From NCBI GenBank assembly GCA_937928045.1, contig CALFWO010000062.1, positions 62,001-126,000 of the forward strand: a DNA stretch of 64,000 bases, read 5' to 3'. The notes under the pieces were generated by a model, which was not told the DNA's origin, did not search any database, and saw only the letters and a list, made by a program, of their open reading frames with translations. The translations under genes were made by a program, and so were the position numbers. Numbering within the stretch: position 1 is the first letter of the stretch; every line of letters begins with the position of its first letter. Positions 32,972-41,764 of this stretch are shown here, one piece after another. Source of the DNA: an uncultured Saprospiraceae bacterium (GTDB lineage: Bacteria > Bacteroidota > Bacteroidia > Chitinophagales > Saprospiraceae).

Positions 32972-34768
32972 TTAATCCAACTTTAGGACTTCTAAGAAAG
33001 CTCTTTGTGGGACCTCTACATTACCAATCTGACGCATCTTCTTTTTACCCTTTTTCTGTTTCTCCAAAAGTTTACGCTTACGTGTAATATCACCACCATA
33101 ACATTTGGCCGTAACATCTTTTCTCAATGCAGATATTGTTTCTCGGGCTACTACCTTTGCTCCAATCGAAGCTTGGATTGCAATTTTAAACTGCTGCCGA
33201 GGTAATAACTCTTTTAGTTTTTTACAAATCTTTCTACCGAAAGCTTCAGCCTTCTGTCGGTGTACCAAAGCAGAAAGTGCATCCACGGGATCTCCATTCA
33301 ATAAAATATCAGATTTAACCAAGTCCGATTGACGATAATCCAACGGAGTATAATCAAAAGAAGCATATCCTCTCGAGATAGATTTCAACCTGTCATAGAA
33401 ATCGAAAACAATCTCAGCCAAAGGAAGTATGAATGTCATTTCGATCCGAGTAGGGGTCAAATAAGTTTGCTTAGTCATCTCTCCCCTCTTATCCAAACAC
33501 AAAGTCATAATCGACCCAACGTATTCTGGCTTGGAAATGATCTGAGCTTCAATATATGGTTCTTCAACAAATTCTAACTGAGACGGATCTGGCAAATCTG
33601 CCGGAGTTTTTACAATAAACTTTTCACTTCCTTTTTTCTTTGATTTTGCGAAGTACGTAACGTTTGGTACAGTCGTAATAACGTTTTGATTATACTCTCT
33701 ATCCAATCGCTCTTGAATAATTTCCAAATGTAGCATTCCTAAAAATCCACATCTAAATCCAAAACCTAAAGCAACTGAACTTTCAGGTTCGAAAGTTAAA
33801 GAAGCATCATTCAATTGTAGTTTCTCTAATGAATCTCTTAGATCTTCAAAATCATCATTATCTACAGGAAAAATTCCTGCAAAAACCATTGGTTTTACAT
33901 CTTCAAATCCTTGAATAGCTTCGCTACATGGATTTTCAATTGTTGTAATCGTATCACCAACTTTAATCTCTTTGGATTCTTTGATTCCAGTAATAATATA
34001 CCCCACATCGCCGCATCCAACTACTTTTTTCTTAACCTGATCCAATTGCAATATTCCTATTTCATCAGCACCATACTCTTTTCCCGTATTAACAAAGCGA
34101 ACCTTATCCCCTTTTTTCAAAACGCCATTAATTATCTTGAAATAAGCAATTACTCCTCTGAATGAATTGAAAACGGAATCAAAAATTAACGCCTGTAAGG
34201 GTGCTTTAGGATCTCCTTTAGGCGCAGGAACTCGATCAACAATAGCATTCATAATTTCTTGAACACCTTCCCCTGTCTTACCACTTGCAAGAATAATTTC
34301 TGACGGATCACAACCAATCAAATCTACGACTTGATCAGTAACTTCTTCTATCATGGCAGAATCCATATCGATTTTATTCAATACGGGGATGATCTCCAGA
34401 TCATGTTCAATCGCCAAATAAAGATTTGAAATTGTTTGCGCTTGAATACCTTGGGTAGCATCAACAATCAGTAGCGCTCCCTCACAAGCAGCAATAGATC
34501 TAGATACTTCGTAAGAGAAGTCCACATGACCAGGAGTGTCAATAAGATTAAAAGTATATTTTACTCCATCCGAATGGTCATAATAAAGCTGAATCGCGTG
34601 ACTTTTGATGGTAATACCGCGCTCTCGCTCGATATCCATATCATCTAATGCCTGATTCTGCATATCCCGTTCTGATATCGTTTTTGTAAATTCTAAAAGA
34701 CGATCTGAAAGGGTACTTTTCCCATGATCAATATGTGCAATAACACAAAAATTCCTAAACTTCTCCAT
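32972..34768 (-). CDS. lepA: Elongation factor 4 (LepA) GTPase
   Basis: The 598-residue protein is a full-length EF4, a ribosome-associated translational GTPase that acts on stalled or mis-translocated ribosomes. It has G1 [11 protein letters not shown]3 DTPGHVDF, G4 NKID, the EF-G-like domains 2, 3 and 5, and the LepA-specific C-terminal domain ending with [23 protein letters not shown] minus-strand TATATTTG at 34775-34782 lies only a few bases before the start codon, which would give a very short leader. Confidence 0.97.
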   Translation of the reverse strand: MEKFRNFCVIAHIDHGKSTLSDRLLEFTKTISERDMQNQALDDMDIERERGITIKSHAIQLYYDHSDGVKYTFNLIDTPGHVDFSYEVSRSIAACEGALLIVDATQGIQAQTISNLYLAIEHDLEIIPVLNKIDMDSAMIEEVTDQVVDLIGCDPSEIILASGKTGEGVQEIMNAIVDRVPAPKGDPKAPLQALIFDSVFNSFRGVIAYFKIINGVLKKGDKVRFVNTGKEYGADEIGILQLDQVKKKVVGCGDVGYIITGIKESKEIKVGDTITTIENPCSEAIQGFEDVKPMVFAGIFPVDNDDFEDLRDSLEKLQLNDASLTFEPESSVALGFGFRCGFLGMLHLEIIQERLDREYNQNVITTVPNVTYFAKSKKKGSEKFIVKTPADLPDPSQLEFVEEPYIEAQIISKPEYVGSIMTLCLDKRGEMTKQTYLTPTRIEMTFILPLAEIVFDFYDRLKSISRGYASFDYTPLDYRQSDLVKSDILLNGDPVDALSALVHRQKAEAFGRKICKKLKELLPRQQFKIAIQASIGAKVVARETISALRKDVTAKCYGGDITRKRKLLEKQKKGKKKMRQIGNVEVPQRAFLEVLKLD

Positions 34769-35109
34769 ACTTCACAAATATACGACAAACCCTAGCCAGT
34801 TGTTCTTGTAATAATGAGTTTCGGTATTAAAAAATGGCCAGCAGCACTGAATCGTACGCTGACCATAATTGTGTATGAAACTTAATAAAAGAAAACTAGT
34901 ATTAAGTGATATCAACCCGAAATCAATATCATACCCCTAAGTTACAAGCATAATCAGATTTAATCAAGTCCAGTCCTACCGTCAATTAGTCAAATTCTTG
35001 CAAAAAGCGCTAGTTTTTAAAGAAAAACTCAATATTTTCTGCTTTTTGGCAGCAAAAGTAGAATCTTTGCGTTCCATTCTAAGTATCACCAGCAGTTAGA
35101 AAGATCTGA
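34769..35109. other. Gene-free intergenic stretch between lepA and the lipoprotein gene
   Basis: This 341-base region separates divergent genes. It holds TATATTTG on the minus strand (34775-34782), a possible lepA -7 element, and AATCTTTG on the plus strand (35062-35069), one base from the -7 consensus, 40 bases before the ATG at 35110. No RNA or protein gene is visible. Confidence 0.55.
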
Positions 35110-35925
35110 ATGAATAAATATATATTTCTCTTTTTCGCCATTGTTTTACTCCTTTTCACAAGTTCGTGTCAAAGAGATTCCAGTGAAATTGTAATTGCTG
35201 AAATATTGCTATCAGAGGAGCTTAACTTGGCATTCAGAGAACAATTCAAAAACGATGGTTCTGCCGACATCATAGCAAAGATCACTACGACTTCCGAATA
35301 TGAATGTGACAAGGGCAAACTCAGAACCACGCTTGTCAAAACCAATAGCCGTGAGATCATACTTAACGTAATTGGATTAGACTTTTCAGATCCAGCTGGA
35401 TGTGAGGGCGAAGATGTTGCTAAGTCGGAAATTAACCTAGGTGATCTTCCGATTGGCGTTGAATTCAATTTACAAATCTTGTTACTAGGGGAATTAAAGA
35501 CTTCTGGAAGTATTACAAACAACGATAACACAATAAACATTGATCTACCAGAATCAGGTGATAACTCTGTAACTGTTGATCATTTAGAAATCAACAAAGT
35601 TCCGCTAGGAAGCGCTTGGGGATTCATAAGCAATGAACAAGAAGTATCTGATACCGCTGCTACCCTATTCATTAATGCAATGGAGAGCTTCGGTAGCCCA
35701 TTAGAGAACACTGGCATCTATGGAAGTTTCGAAATTGATTTTAGTGGAAATGCTTTGATTCGCGACTTTGAATTACAAGGGAGAACTTCAATTCAAAAAG
35801 GATTCGCAATTGCCTTAGAACAAGAATTTAGTGATTTGCAAGAACATGCTGATGACAACTATTGTCCAGAAAATTTTCGCATCCGAATATGGGATACCTT
35901 CGGCAATTACTATTACTGCAATTAA
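35110..35925 (+). CDS. Lipoprotein of unknown function
   Basis: The 271-residue protein starts with a lipoprotein signal ending FTSSC (Cys20). The rest is acidic and strand-rich with four Cys (YECDKGK, AGCEGED, YCPENF, YYCN) that could pair. The second half contains EVSDTAATLFINAMESFGSP and ends RIRIWDTFGNYYYCN. No known domain is recognised and no catalytic motif seen. It is likely attached to the outer or inner membrane. It converges on the Nudix-like regulator with 3 bases between the stop codons. Confidence 0.65.
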   Translation: MNKYIFLFFAIVLLLFTSSCQRDSSEIVIAEILLSEELNLAFREQFKNDGSADIIAKITTTSEYECDKGKLRTTLVKTNSREIILNVIGLDFSDPAGCEGEDVAKSEINLGDLPIGVEFNLQILLLGELKTSGSITNNDNTINIDLPESGDNSVTVDHLEINKVPLGSAWGFISNEQEVSDTAATLFINAMESFGSPLENTGIYGSFEIDFSGNALIRDFELQGRTSIQKGFAIALEQEFSDLQEHADDNYCPENFRIRIWDTFGNYYYCN

Positions 35926-35928
35926 AAT

Positions 35929-36621
35929 CTAAAGTTCGAAATTAAATCCTTCTGCTGTAAAAGCTTCGTATTTTTCTTTGTCAAACTTGTATAATCTTGC
36001 AGGCCGATGAGCCACTCCCTCCTGAGACTCTTTTAAATCAACGATTAGATTCATTGATAAAATCTTTTTCCTAAAATTCCGCTTGTCTAGATTAACCTCT
36101 AAAATAGCTTCATACAAATGCTGTAACTCAGTCAATGTAAACTTGGGAGGCAACAATTCAAACCCAACTGGGTATGAGCGAACGCGACGTTTCAATCGAT
36201 TAAAACAAGCTTGAAGGATCTCATTGTGATCAAAAGCCAACTCATTTAATTTAGAAACCGAATGCCATTTGATCTCTTCGGCAATAGACGCCGGTTGAAA
36301 CTGATTATAATCGCCAATTTTGATTAAAGAAAAATAAGCGACTGTAATAACCCTCCCTGATGGGTGACGATCAACTTTTCCAAAAGTATTGACCTGCTCC
36401 AAATAAACATTCTTCAAACCAGTAATCTCAAGCAAAACTCTATAAGCCGCATCATCCAAGTCTTCGTCTTGGTATACAAAGTAACCAGGAAGGCCCCATA
36501 AGTTGTAAAATGGCTCCTCATTTCTCTTAATAAGCAAGACCTTCAGGTCTCCATCGTCAAATCCAAAGATTACATTATCAACGGTAAACGCAGATTTAAA
36601 AAAATTGTCAAGTACTGGCAT
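35929..36621 (-). CDS. NrtR/AraR-like Nudix-domain transcription regulator
   Basis: The start at 36621 (MPVLDNFFKSAFTVDNVIFG) gives 230 residues, the usual size for this family. Residues about 10-145 form a Nudix fold (LLIKRNEEPFYNLWGLPGYF), and residues about 150-225 a winged helix (LLPPKFTLTELQHLYEAIL, NFRKKILSMNLI) that binds DNA. The Nudix box is degenerate: the REUxEE core reads RVLLEI, losing two of three catalytic Glu, so hydrolysis is unlikely and the domain probably senses a ligand. Bacteroidota regulators of this type control pentose use (AraR) or NAD metabolism (NrtR). Targets are not evident from neighbours. Confidence 0.85.
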   Translation of the reverse strand: MPVLDNFFKSAFTVDNVIFGFDDGDLKVLLIKRNEEPFYNLWGLPGYFVYQDEDLDDAAYRVLLEITGLKNVYLEQVNTFGKVDRHPSGRVITVAYFSLIKIGDYNQFQPASIAEEIKWHSVSKLNELAFDHNEILQACFNRLKRRVRSYPVGFELLPPKFTLTELQHLYEAILEVNLDKRNFRKKILSMNLIVDLKESQEGVAHRPARLYKFDKEKYEAFTAEGFNFEL

Positions 36622-36746
36622 TGATTTTCGTTTCCAATTAAGTCGAAAATTAGGAATATATGATGGCCTATGCAAGTTCCAAAGCCTACACAACGTCAAA
36701 ATTGGAAATAAGTAAAAAAACTAGTCCATTTAATGCCACATAACCT

Positions 36747-36754
36747 TATTTTTG
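36747..36754 (+). promoter_or_regulatory. -7 element of the lamin-tail protein gene
   Basis: TATTTTTG matches TAnnTTTG exactly and lies 43 bases before the ATG at 36798. No TTG at -33 is visible. Confidence 0.4.
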
Positions 36755-36797
36755 CCTAAAATAAATACGTCTCTACATATCAATCTTAAAACTTATT

Positions 36798-37553
36798 TTG
36801 ATGAAAAAAATAATTCTACCTACACTATTGCTGCTTTTGGCAATTTCCGTAAATGCCCAAGTTGTAATCAATGAATTAATGGCTTCCAGTGACTCCTTAA
36901 GTAATTTGCCGGATGAATATGGTGAATACGATGATTGGGTTGAGCTATACAATAGTTCTTCTTCAGATTTCGCTTTAGGAGGATACCATATATCTGATGA
37001 TTCAACAGAACCTTTAAAATGGGAAATTCCTGCGGGAACTACTGTTCCGGGAAATGGATATTTGATCATTTGGACTGACAAGGATGAAAACAATGGCCAA
37101 GTTCCATTGCATACTAATTTCAAACTTTCAAGTGGAGGAGAAACCGTTTTGCTTTCCAATAGTACTGGCGCATATGTGGACTCAATTGCTTTTGGACCAC
37201 AAGTCACCAATCGTACTTTTGCTAGGATTCCAAATGGAACCGGAAATTTTACGGATTGGAATCCTTCATTTGGATTTTCTAATGATGATGTCAGTAGCAC
37301 AAATAATTTGAACTTAGGTAAATTTTTACTCTACCCTAATCCTTCTACAGATATCATCAACATTCAATTCGATGAATTGCCTGAACCAGAATTACAATTG
37401 GAAATAATAAATCTTTCTGGTCAAGTATTTCACACTGAAAGTATAAAAGATTACAAGGCATTAATCAATATTAACCAATTAGGAAAAGGAACTTATTTTC
37501 TGAAATTAACTGCTGGGAAAAATACTTTGTTAAGACCTTTCCACAAGTTATAG
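36798..37553 (+). CDS. Secreted lamin-tail-domain protein with T9SS sorting domain
   Basis: The 251-residue protein has a signal peptide (MMKKIILPTLLLLLAISVNAQ). Residues about 22-150 form a lamin tail domain (VVINELMASSDS, YDDWVELYNSSSSDFALGGYHISDD, PGNGYLIIWTDKDEN, SSGGETVLLSN), an Ig-like fold often appended to secreted proteins. The last 80 residues are a T9SS type A sorting domain (LYPNPSTDIINIQF). It is small for such cargo, with no enzyme attached. It lies 6 bases before the threonine aldolase gene, but a functional link is doubtful. Confidence 0.87.
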   Translation: MMKKIILPTLLLLLAISVNAQVVINELMASSDSLSNLPDEYGEYDDWVELYNSSSSDFALGGYHISDDSTEPLKWEIPAGTTVPGNGYLIIWTDKDENNGQVPLHTNFKLSSGGETVLLSNSTGAYVDSIAFGPQVTNRTFARIPNGTGNFTDWNPSFGFSNDDVSSTNNLNLGKFLLYPNPSTDIINIQFDELPEPELQLEIINLSGQVFHTESIKDYKALININQLGKGTYFLKLTAGKNTLLRPFHKL

Positions 37554-37559
37554 CAATAT

Positions 37560-38585
37560 ATGATTAACTTAATCAGCGACACAGTCACCAAGCCTTCTAA
37601 AGAAATGTTACAAGCCATGATGGCCGCAGAAGTTGGTGATGATGTTTTTGGCGAAGATCCAACTATCAATTTACTGCAAGAGAAGGCAGCTGATATGTTT
37701 GGAAAAGAGGCAGCTCTTTTTTGCCCATCTGGCACGATGACCAATCAAATCGCGATTAAGACGCACACGCAACCGCTAGATGAAATGATTTGCGACCACT
37801 ACTCTCATGTGTATCAATATGAGACTGGTGGTTTCGCATTCAATTCTGGAATTTCAGTAGCTTTGATTAAAGGTACGAATGGAAAAATAACCGCGGATCA
37901 AGTGGAAGCCGCTATCAAACAAGACTATGACTGGCTACCAAAGTCTAGTCTTGTTGTTTTAGAAAATACTTGCAACAAAGGTGGTGGAAGCTATTATACA
38001 TTAGACGAAATAGCTCCAATAAAAAAACTCTGTAAGGAAAAAGAACTAAAGTTGCACTTGGATGGTGCCAGACTTTTCAATGCTTTGGTCGAAACCAAAG
38101 AATCTACTCAAGAAGTAGGCAATATGTTCGATACCATCAGTATTTGTCTCTCCAAAGGCCTAGGTGCCCCAGTTGGTTCATTGCTTATTGGTTCTGCTTC
38201 ATTTATAAAACAAGCCCGTCGATTTAGAAAAGTTATGGGAGGAGGAATGAGACAGGCGGGATATTTAGCGGCCGCTGGACTTTATGCATTAAAAAATAAT
38301 GTTGAAAGATTAAAGATTGATAACAACCGTGCAAAAAGAATTGGAGCACTGCTAGAAGGTCTAAAATTTGTAAAATCCGTTGAGCCTGTAAAATCAAATA
38401 TTGTAATATTCAATTTAGCTGACGGACTTACAGCGGAAGGTGTTTTAGAATTATTAAAATCAGAAGGAATCATTGCGTCGGCTTTTGGACCTACGACAAT
38501 ACGATTTGTTTTTCATCTGGATATCAGTGAAAAAATGATGGAGGACCTAGTGATAAATTTGGAAAAATTAAATCCTGTAGTTTAA
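37560..38585 (+). CDS. ltaE: Low-specificity L-threonine aldolase
   Basis: The 341-residue PLP enzyme cleaves L-threonine and L-allo-threonine to glycine and acetaldehyde. It shows SDTVTKPSKEMLQAMMAAEVGDDVFGEDPT at the N-terminus, LFCPSGTMTNQIA, LHLDGARLFNA (PLP-binding Asp) and the Schiff-base Lys199 in LSKGLGAPVG, all characteristic. Length is normal. The gene begins 6 bases after the lamin-tail gene. Confidence 0.95.
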   Translation: MINLISDTVTKPSKEMLQAMMAAEVGDDVFGEDPTINLLQEKAADMFGKEAALFCPSGTMTNQIAIKTHTQPLDEMICDHYSHVYQYETGGFAFNSGISVALIKGTNGKITADQVEAAIKQDYDWLPKSSLVVLENTCNKGGGSYYTLDEIAPIKKLCKEKELKLHLDGARLFNALVETKESTQEVGNMFDTISICLSKGLGAPVGSLLIGSASFIKQARRFRKVMGGGMRQAGYLAAAGLYALKNNVERLKIDNNRAKRIGALLEGLKFVKSVEPVKSNIVIFNLADGLTAEGVLELLKSEGIIASAFGPTTIRFVFHLDISEKMMEDLVINLEKLNPVV

Positions 38586-38591
38586 ATTCAA

Positions 38592-39197
38592 TTACCCTTC
38601 TTCTCTTCGTTTGATTTCATCTCGAATTTCTGCCGCTCTTTCATAATCTTCATCGGCCAAAACTTCATCTAGCATTTTGTTCAAGTCGGTATCAGAGAAA
38701 CTTGTCAAGGTTGTTTCTTCTTTAGACTTCGGCTTTCGTTTTCTCTTCACCTTTTTAGGAGCATCATCCATTCCCGGTTGGTCCGAATCTTCTAAAATAA
38801 CTCCTGCGGCATCAAGAATGAATTCGTAAGTATAAATTGGACAATTGAATCTTACTGCCATAGCCAATGCGTCAGAAGTTCTAGAGTCGATTTCTATAAG
38901 TTCTCCACCCTTCATACATATCAATCGAGCATAGAAAATTCCATCAAGAAGATTGTTGATGACTACTTCTTGCAATTCAACTTCGAAAGTATCCATTGCA
39001 TTTTTGAAAAGATCATGAGTTAAAGGGCGATTTGGAGTCATACGTTCCATAGCTACTGCTATAGCCTGAGCCTCAAATCCACCAATTACGATAGGAAGTC
39101 TTCTTGAGCCATTTTCCTCTCCTAAAACCACAGCATAATTATGCGACTGCGTAACACTATGAGAAAGTGCGACTATTCCAAGTTCGATTTTTTTCAT
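38592..39197 (-). CDS. Bifunctional nuclease (DUF151) family protein with UvrB/UvrC motif
   Basis: The 201-residue protein has a BFN/DUF151 domain at about residues 5-135 (YAVVLGEENGSRRLPIVIGGFEAQAIAVAME, IDSRTSDALAMAVRFNCPIY). Residues about 165-200 form a UVR motif (LNKMLDEVLADEDYERAAEIRDEI), the coiled hairpin that mediates UvrB-UvrC contacts. A basic linker rich in Lys lies between them. Both DNase and RNase activity have been reported for plant members; the bacterial role is uncertain. A role in DNA repair is inferred from the UVR motif. It converges on ltaE. Confidence 0.9.
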   Translation of the reverse strand: MKKIELGIVALSHSVTQSHNYAVVLGEENGSRRLPIVIGGFEAQAIAVAMERMTPNRPLTHDLFKNAMDTFEVELQEVVINNLLDGIFYARLICMKGGELIEIDSRTSDALAMAVRFNCPIYTYEFILDAAGVILEDSDQPGMDDAPKKVKRKRKPKSKEETTLTSFSDTDLNKMLDEVLADEDYERAAEIRDEIKRREEG

Positions 39198-39406
39198 GTT
39201 CTTCTTCTGTTCTTGCTAATATCTCAACGAAATCCGTACCACAACAGTGAAATTTCAATATACTTTTCCTTTTTACTAGGCAGAAACCTGAAAAAACGGA
39301 GCATCTCTCTATTTAACGCCAATATCCCATTTATGATACAGCTTATAAAGGTAATATTTTCATATGTACATTAAAGAAATTCGGCATTCTTAATTGTCTA
39401 ATATGA

Positions 39407-39442
39407 AAAAAGATTCAGGGCTAAAACAACCCTGAATCTTTT
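39407..39442. terminator. Terminator after etfA
   Basis: AAGATTCAGGG pairs with CCCTGAATCTT across a ten-base loop, flanked by A on the left and T on the right. On the minus strand it ends the etfBA transcript 22 bases after the etfA stop. The rest of 39198-39464 holds no gene. Confidence 0.88.
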
Positions 39443-39464
39443 AAATAGCCTTGATATCTTTAGA

Positions 39465-40421
39465 TTACTCCGCCTTGTATGCATTTATTGCGGCAGTCAG
39501 CTTAGGAACAACCTCAAAAAGATCTCCAACTACTCCATAGTCAGCTGCCTTGAAAAATGGAGCCTCAGGATCTTTGTTGATAACAACTATAACCTTTGAT
39601 CGATTGACTCCTGCTAAATGTTGGATCGCTCCACTAATTCCAGCGGCAATGTAAAGATTCGGTCGAATCGCTACTCCTGTCTGACCAACATGCTCATGAT
39701 GAGGTCTCCAACCTGCGTCTGCTACAGGTCTTGAACAAGCTGTGGTCGCTCCAAGACTTTTCGCCAAATCTTCGATAATTCCCCAGTTTCCAGGTTCTTT
39801 CATGCCTCTTCCGGCAGAAACTACCAATTCTGCTTCTGGAAGTGGTACCTCTCCATCAACAGTTTTAGCCTCTAATACCTTTACTCTTGAGGCAGGCACA
39901 TCAACTGACAATTCTTCTGGAGCAACTGCAGCACCCATTTCTTCAGGAGCTAAACTATTTCCCATTAATGAAAGCACTTTCACTTCTGAAGATAATTCGT
40001 AAGTGGCAATGGCCTTTCCAGAGAATACATTTTTATTGACTTTAAAACCTCCTTCTACAGAAGGCAATTGATTAACACCAGCCACAGAGCCAGCTTCTAA
40101 TCTGATTGCCACTCTTCCTAACAGTGATTTACCAGTTGAAGAATGTCCCATGATGATCACCTTCGCTCCTAATTCCTTGGCGGCATTAGCAATAGCCGCA
40201 GCATAAGACTGTGAATCAAAATCATTAAGACCTTCAGCATTAATTTGATAAATCTTTGTTGCGCCATAAACACCTAAGTTATCAACGCCTTCAGCATTGC
40301 CAATAACCAATGCAGCACAGGTTGTATTTAATAATTGAGCAGTTTTAGCACCATATGTTATGGCTTCTAAAGTAGCTTTTTTGAATTTTCCTTTTTGTTG
40401 TTCCGCAAATACTAATACCAT
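39465..40421 (-). CDS. etfA: Electron transfer flavoprotein alpha subunit
   Basis: The 318-residue subunit binds FAD and with EtfB carries electrons from acyl-CoA dehydrogenases to the quinone pool. The C-terminal FAD domain is typical: VVSAGRGMKEPGNWGIIEDLAKSLGA, CSRPVADAGWRPHHEHVGQTG, LYIAAGISGAIQHLAGVNRS and INKDPEAPFFKAADYGVVGD. It is 30 bases after etfB in a two-gene operon. Confidence 0.97.
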   Translation of the reverse strand: MVLVFAEQQKGKFKKATLEAITYGAKTAQLLNTTCAALVIGNAEGVDNLGVYGATKIYQINAEGLNDFDSQSYAAAIANAAKELGAKVIIMGHSSTGKSLLGRVAIRLEAGSVAGVNQLPSVEGGFKVNKNVFSGKAIATYELSSEVKVLSLMGNSLAPEEMGAAVAPEELSVDVPASRVKVLEAKTVDGEVPLPEAELVVSAGRGMKEPGNWGIIEDLAKSLGATTACSRPVADAGWRPHHEHVGQTGVAIRPNLYIAAGISGAIQHLAGVNRSKVIVVINKDPEAPFFKAADYGVVGDLFEVVPKLTAAINAYKAE

Positions 40422-40451
40422 TATGTTTGATTGTAGCTTTTTAAAATTGGA

Positions 40452-41192
40452 TTAAATAACCTTTGCTTCTTCATGCAACAGACGAACCAATTCCGTCATG
40501 TTTTCTGGATCCACAAGTTTGACAGATTCCTTAGCATCCGGTAAGGTGTACCCTACTACCTTCGAAGGATCTGAAATTTCAACAGGCGCAACCACATTAA
40601 GCGGCTTTCTCTTAGACATCATAATTCCTTTCATGTTTGGAATTCTCTGCTCGGCCAATCCTTTTGAAGCGCTAAGTGTAAACGGAGTAGATACTTCTGC
40701 TACTTCGGCTCCGCCCTCTATGTCTCGCGTAATTTTAGCTACATTTCCATCCATTTCAAGATGAGTAGCATAAGAAATAAATGGCATATCCAAAGCTTCA
40801 GCAATCATTCCACCAACCTCAGATCCATTGAAATCAATGGTTTCTTTTCCAGTAAGTACCACATCAAATTCTTTATCAGCAGCATACGCAGCAATCTGTT
40901 TTGCTACAAAATATGAGGATTTTGGATCCGCATCAATTCGAACTGCATCATCTGCTCCAATTGCAAGACCTTTTCTGATAACAGCATCATTAGCTGAAGT
41001 TCCAACATTGATAATGGTAACTGATCCACCAGCGGCTTCTTTCAATTCTAAGGCGCGTACTAAAGCATACCATTCGTCATAAGGATTCATGATAAATTGA
41101 ACACCTTCTTCGTTGAATTCGGTATCTCCATTAGTGAAAGCTATCTTCGCGGTAGTATCAGGAGTTTTACTGATACAAACAAGTAATTTCAT
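40452..41192 (-). CDS. etfB: Electron transfer flavoprotein beta subunit
   Basis: The 246-residue subunit has the EtfB pattern: LLVCISKTPDTTAKIAF, NPYDEWYALVRALELKEA, GADDAVRID, VLTGKETIDFNGSEVGGMIAEAL and the AMP-binding region near the C-terminus. It is first in the operon with etfA. A full -33/-7 promoter and an adjacent 22-bp palindrome lie upstream. Confidence 0.97.
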   Translation of the reverse strand: MKLLVCISKTPDTTAKIAFTNGDTEFNEEGVQFIMNPYDEWYALVRALELKEAAGGSVTIINVGTSANDAVIRKGLAIGADDAVRIDADPKSSYFVAKQIAAYAADKEFDVVLTGKETIDFNGSEVGGMIAEALDMPFISYATHLEMDGNVAKITRDIEGGAEVAEVSTPFTLSASKGLAEQRIPNMKGIMMSKRKPLNVVAPVEISDPSKVVGYTLPDAKESVKLVDPENMTELVRLLHEEAKVI

Positions 41193-41230
41193 TTAAGTAA
41201 AGTTTAGTGATTACGAGGCTTTAAGCAGCC

Positions 41231-41262
41231 CAAAGATAGCCCTAAACTGAGGGAAAAAGCAA
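41231..41262 (-). promoter_or_regulatory. Promoter of etfBA
   Basis: On the minus strand TTG (41260-41262) is separated by 21 bases from TATCTTTG (41231-41238), an exact match to the Bacteroidota promoter. The etfB ATG is 38 bases downstream of the -7. Confidence 0.75.
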
Positions 41263-41263
41263 G

Positions 41264-41285
41264 TTTTAGCGAAAATTCGCTAAAA
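41264..41285. promoter_or_regulatory. 22-bp palindrome abutting the etfBA -33 element, candidate operator
   Basis: The left arm TTTTAGCGAA (41264-41273) and the right arm TTCGCTAAAA (41276-41285) are perfect 10-base inverted repeats separated by AA. The site begins one base upstream of the -33 TTG. Such a perfect dyad, with no T tract, looks like a binding site for a dimeric regulator of fatty-acid or energy metabolism. No similar dyad was noticed upstream of the acyl-CoA carboxylase gene. Confidence 0.65.
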
Positions 41286-41384
41286 ATGCAACACACTGAA
41301 TATCAACGATTTTGATTAATTCGAATAACTTTTCTTTAAAAATGGCGCATTTTTTACATCTTTCATCTTATTTAAAAAATAGGT

Positions 41385-41696
41385 ATGTCGAGACTTAAAC
41401 AATTATTAAATTTTCTATCAGAGGATCCAAAAAATTCTTTTGTTCGCTTTGCCCTAGCTAAGGAATATGAAGGTATGGGAAAAAAGAAAGATGCATTAGC
41501 TGCTTATGAATCATTGAGATCTGAAGATCCAGCCTACGTAGGTTTGTACTATCACTATGCTAAACTTTTAGAAACCGAGGAAAGAATTGAAGAGGCTATT
41601 GGGATTTATAAAGAAGGAATGGCCCAAGCAAAAAGTCAAGGTGATCAACATGCGCATGGTGAAATGGCTACGGCTTTGTGGGAAATTGAAGATTAA
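41385..41696 (+). CDS. Short TPR-like protein
   Basis: The 103-residue protein contains about two to three tetratricopeptide-type helices: SFVRFALAKEYEGMGKKKDALAAYESL, PAYVGLYYHYAKLLETEERIEEAIGIYKEGM. No signal peptide or membrane segment is present, so it is cytosolic, likely a protein-binding scaffold. The partner is unknown. Confidence 0.82.
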   Translation: MSRLKQLLNFLSEDPKNSFVRFALAKEYEGMGKKKDALAAYESLRSEDPAYVGLYYHYAKLLETEERIEEAIGIYKEGMAQAKSQGDQHAHGEMATALWEIED

Positions 41697-41764
41697 CTTC
41701 TGACCCGGTATAACCCTCTTTATTTTTTCATGAGATTCACCTATCTTGTACAAAACGCTCCAGA

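Noticed and set aside
34814-34885. 23-codon ATG frame in the lepA upstream region
   Set aside because: Very short, no hydrophobic or conserved pattern and no ribosome site; not supportable.
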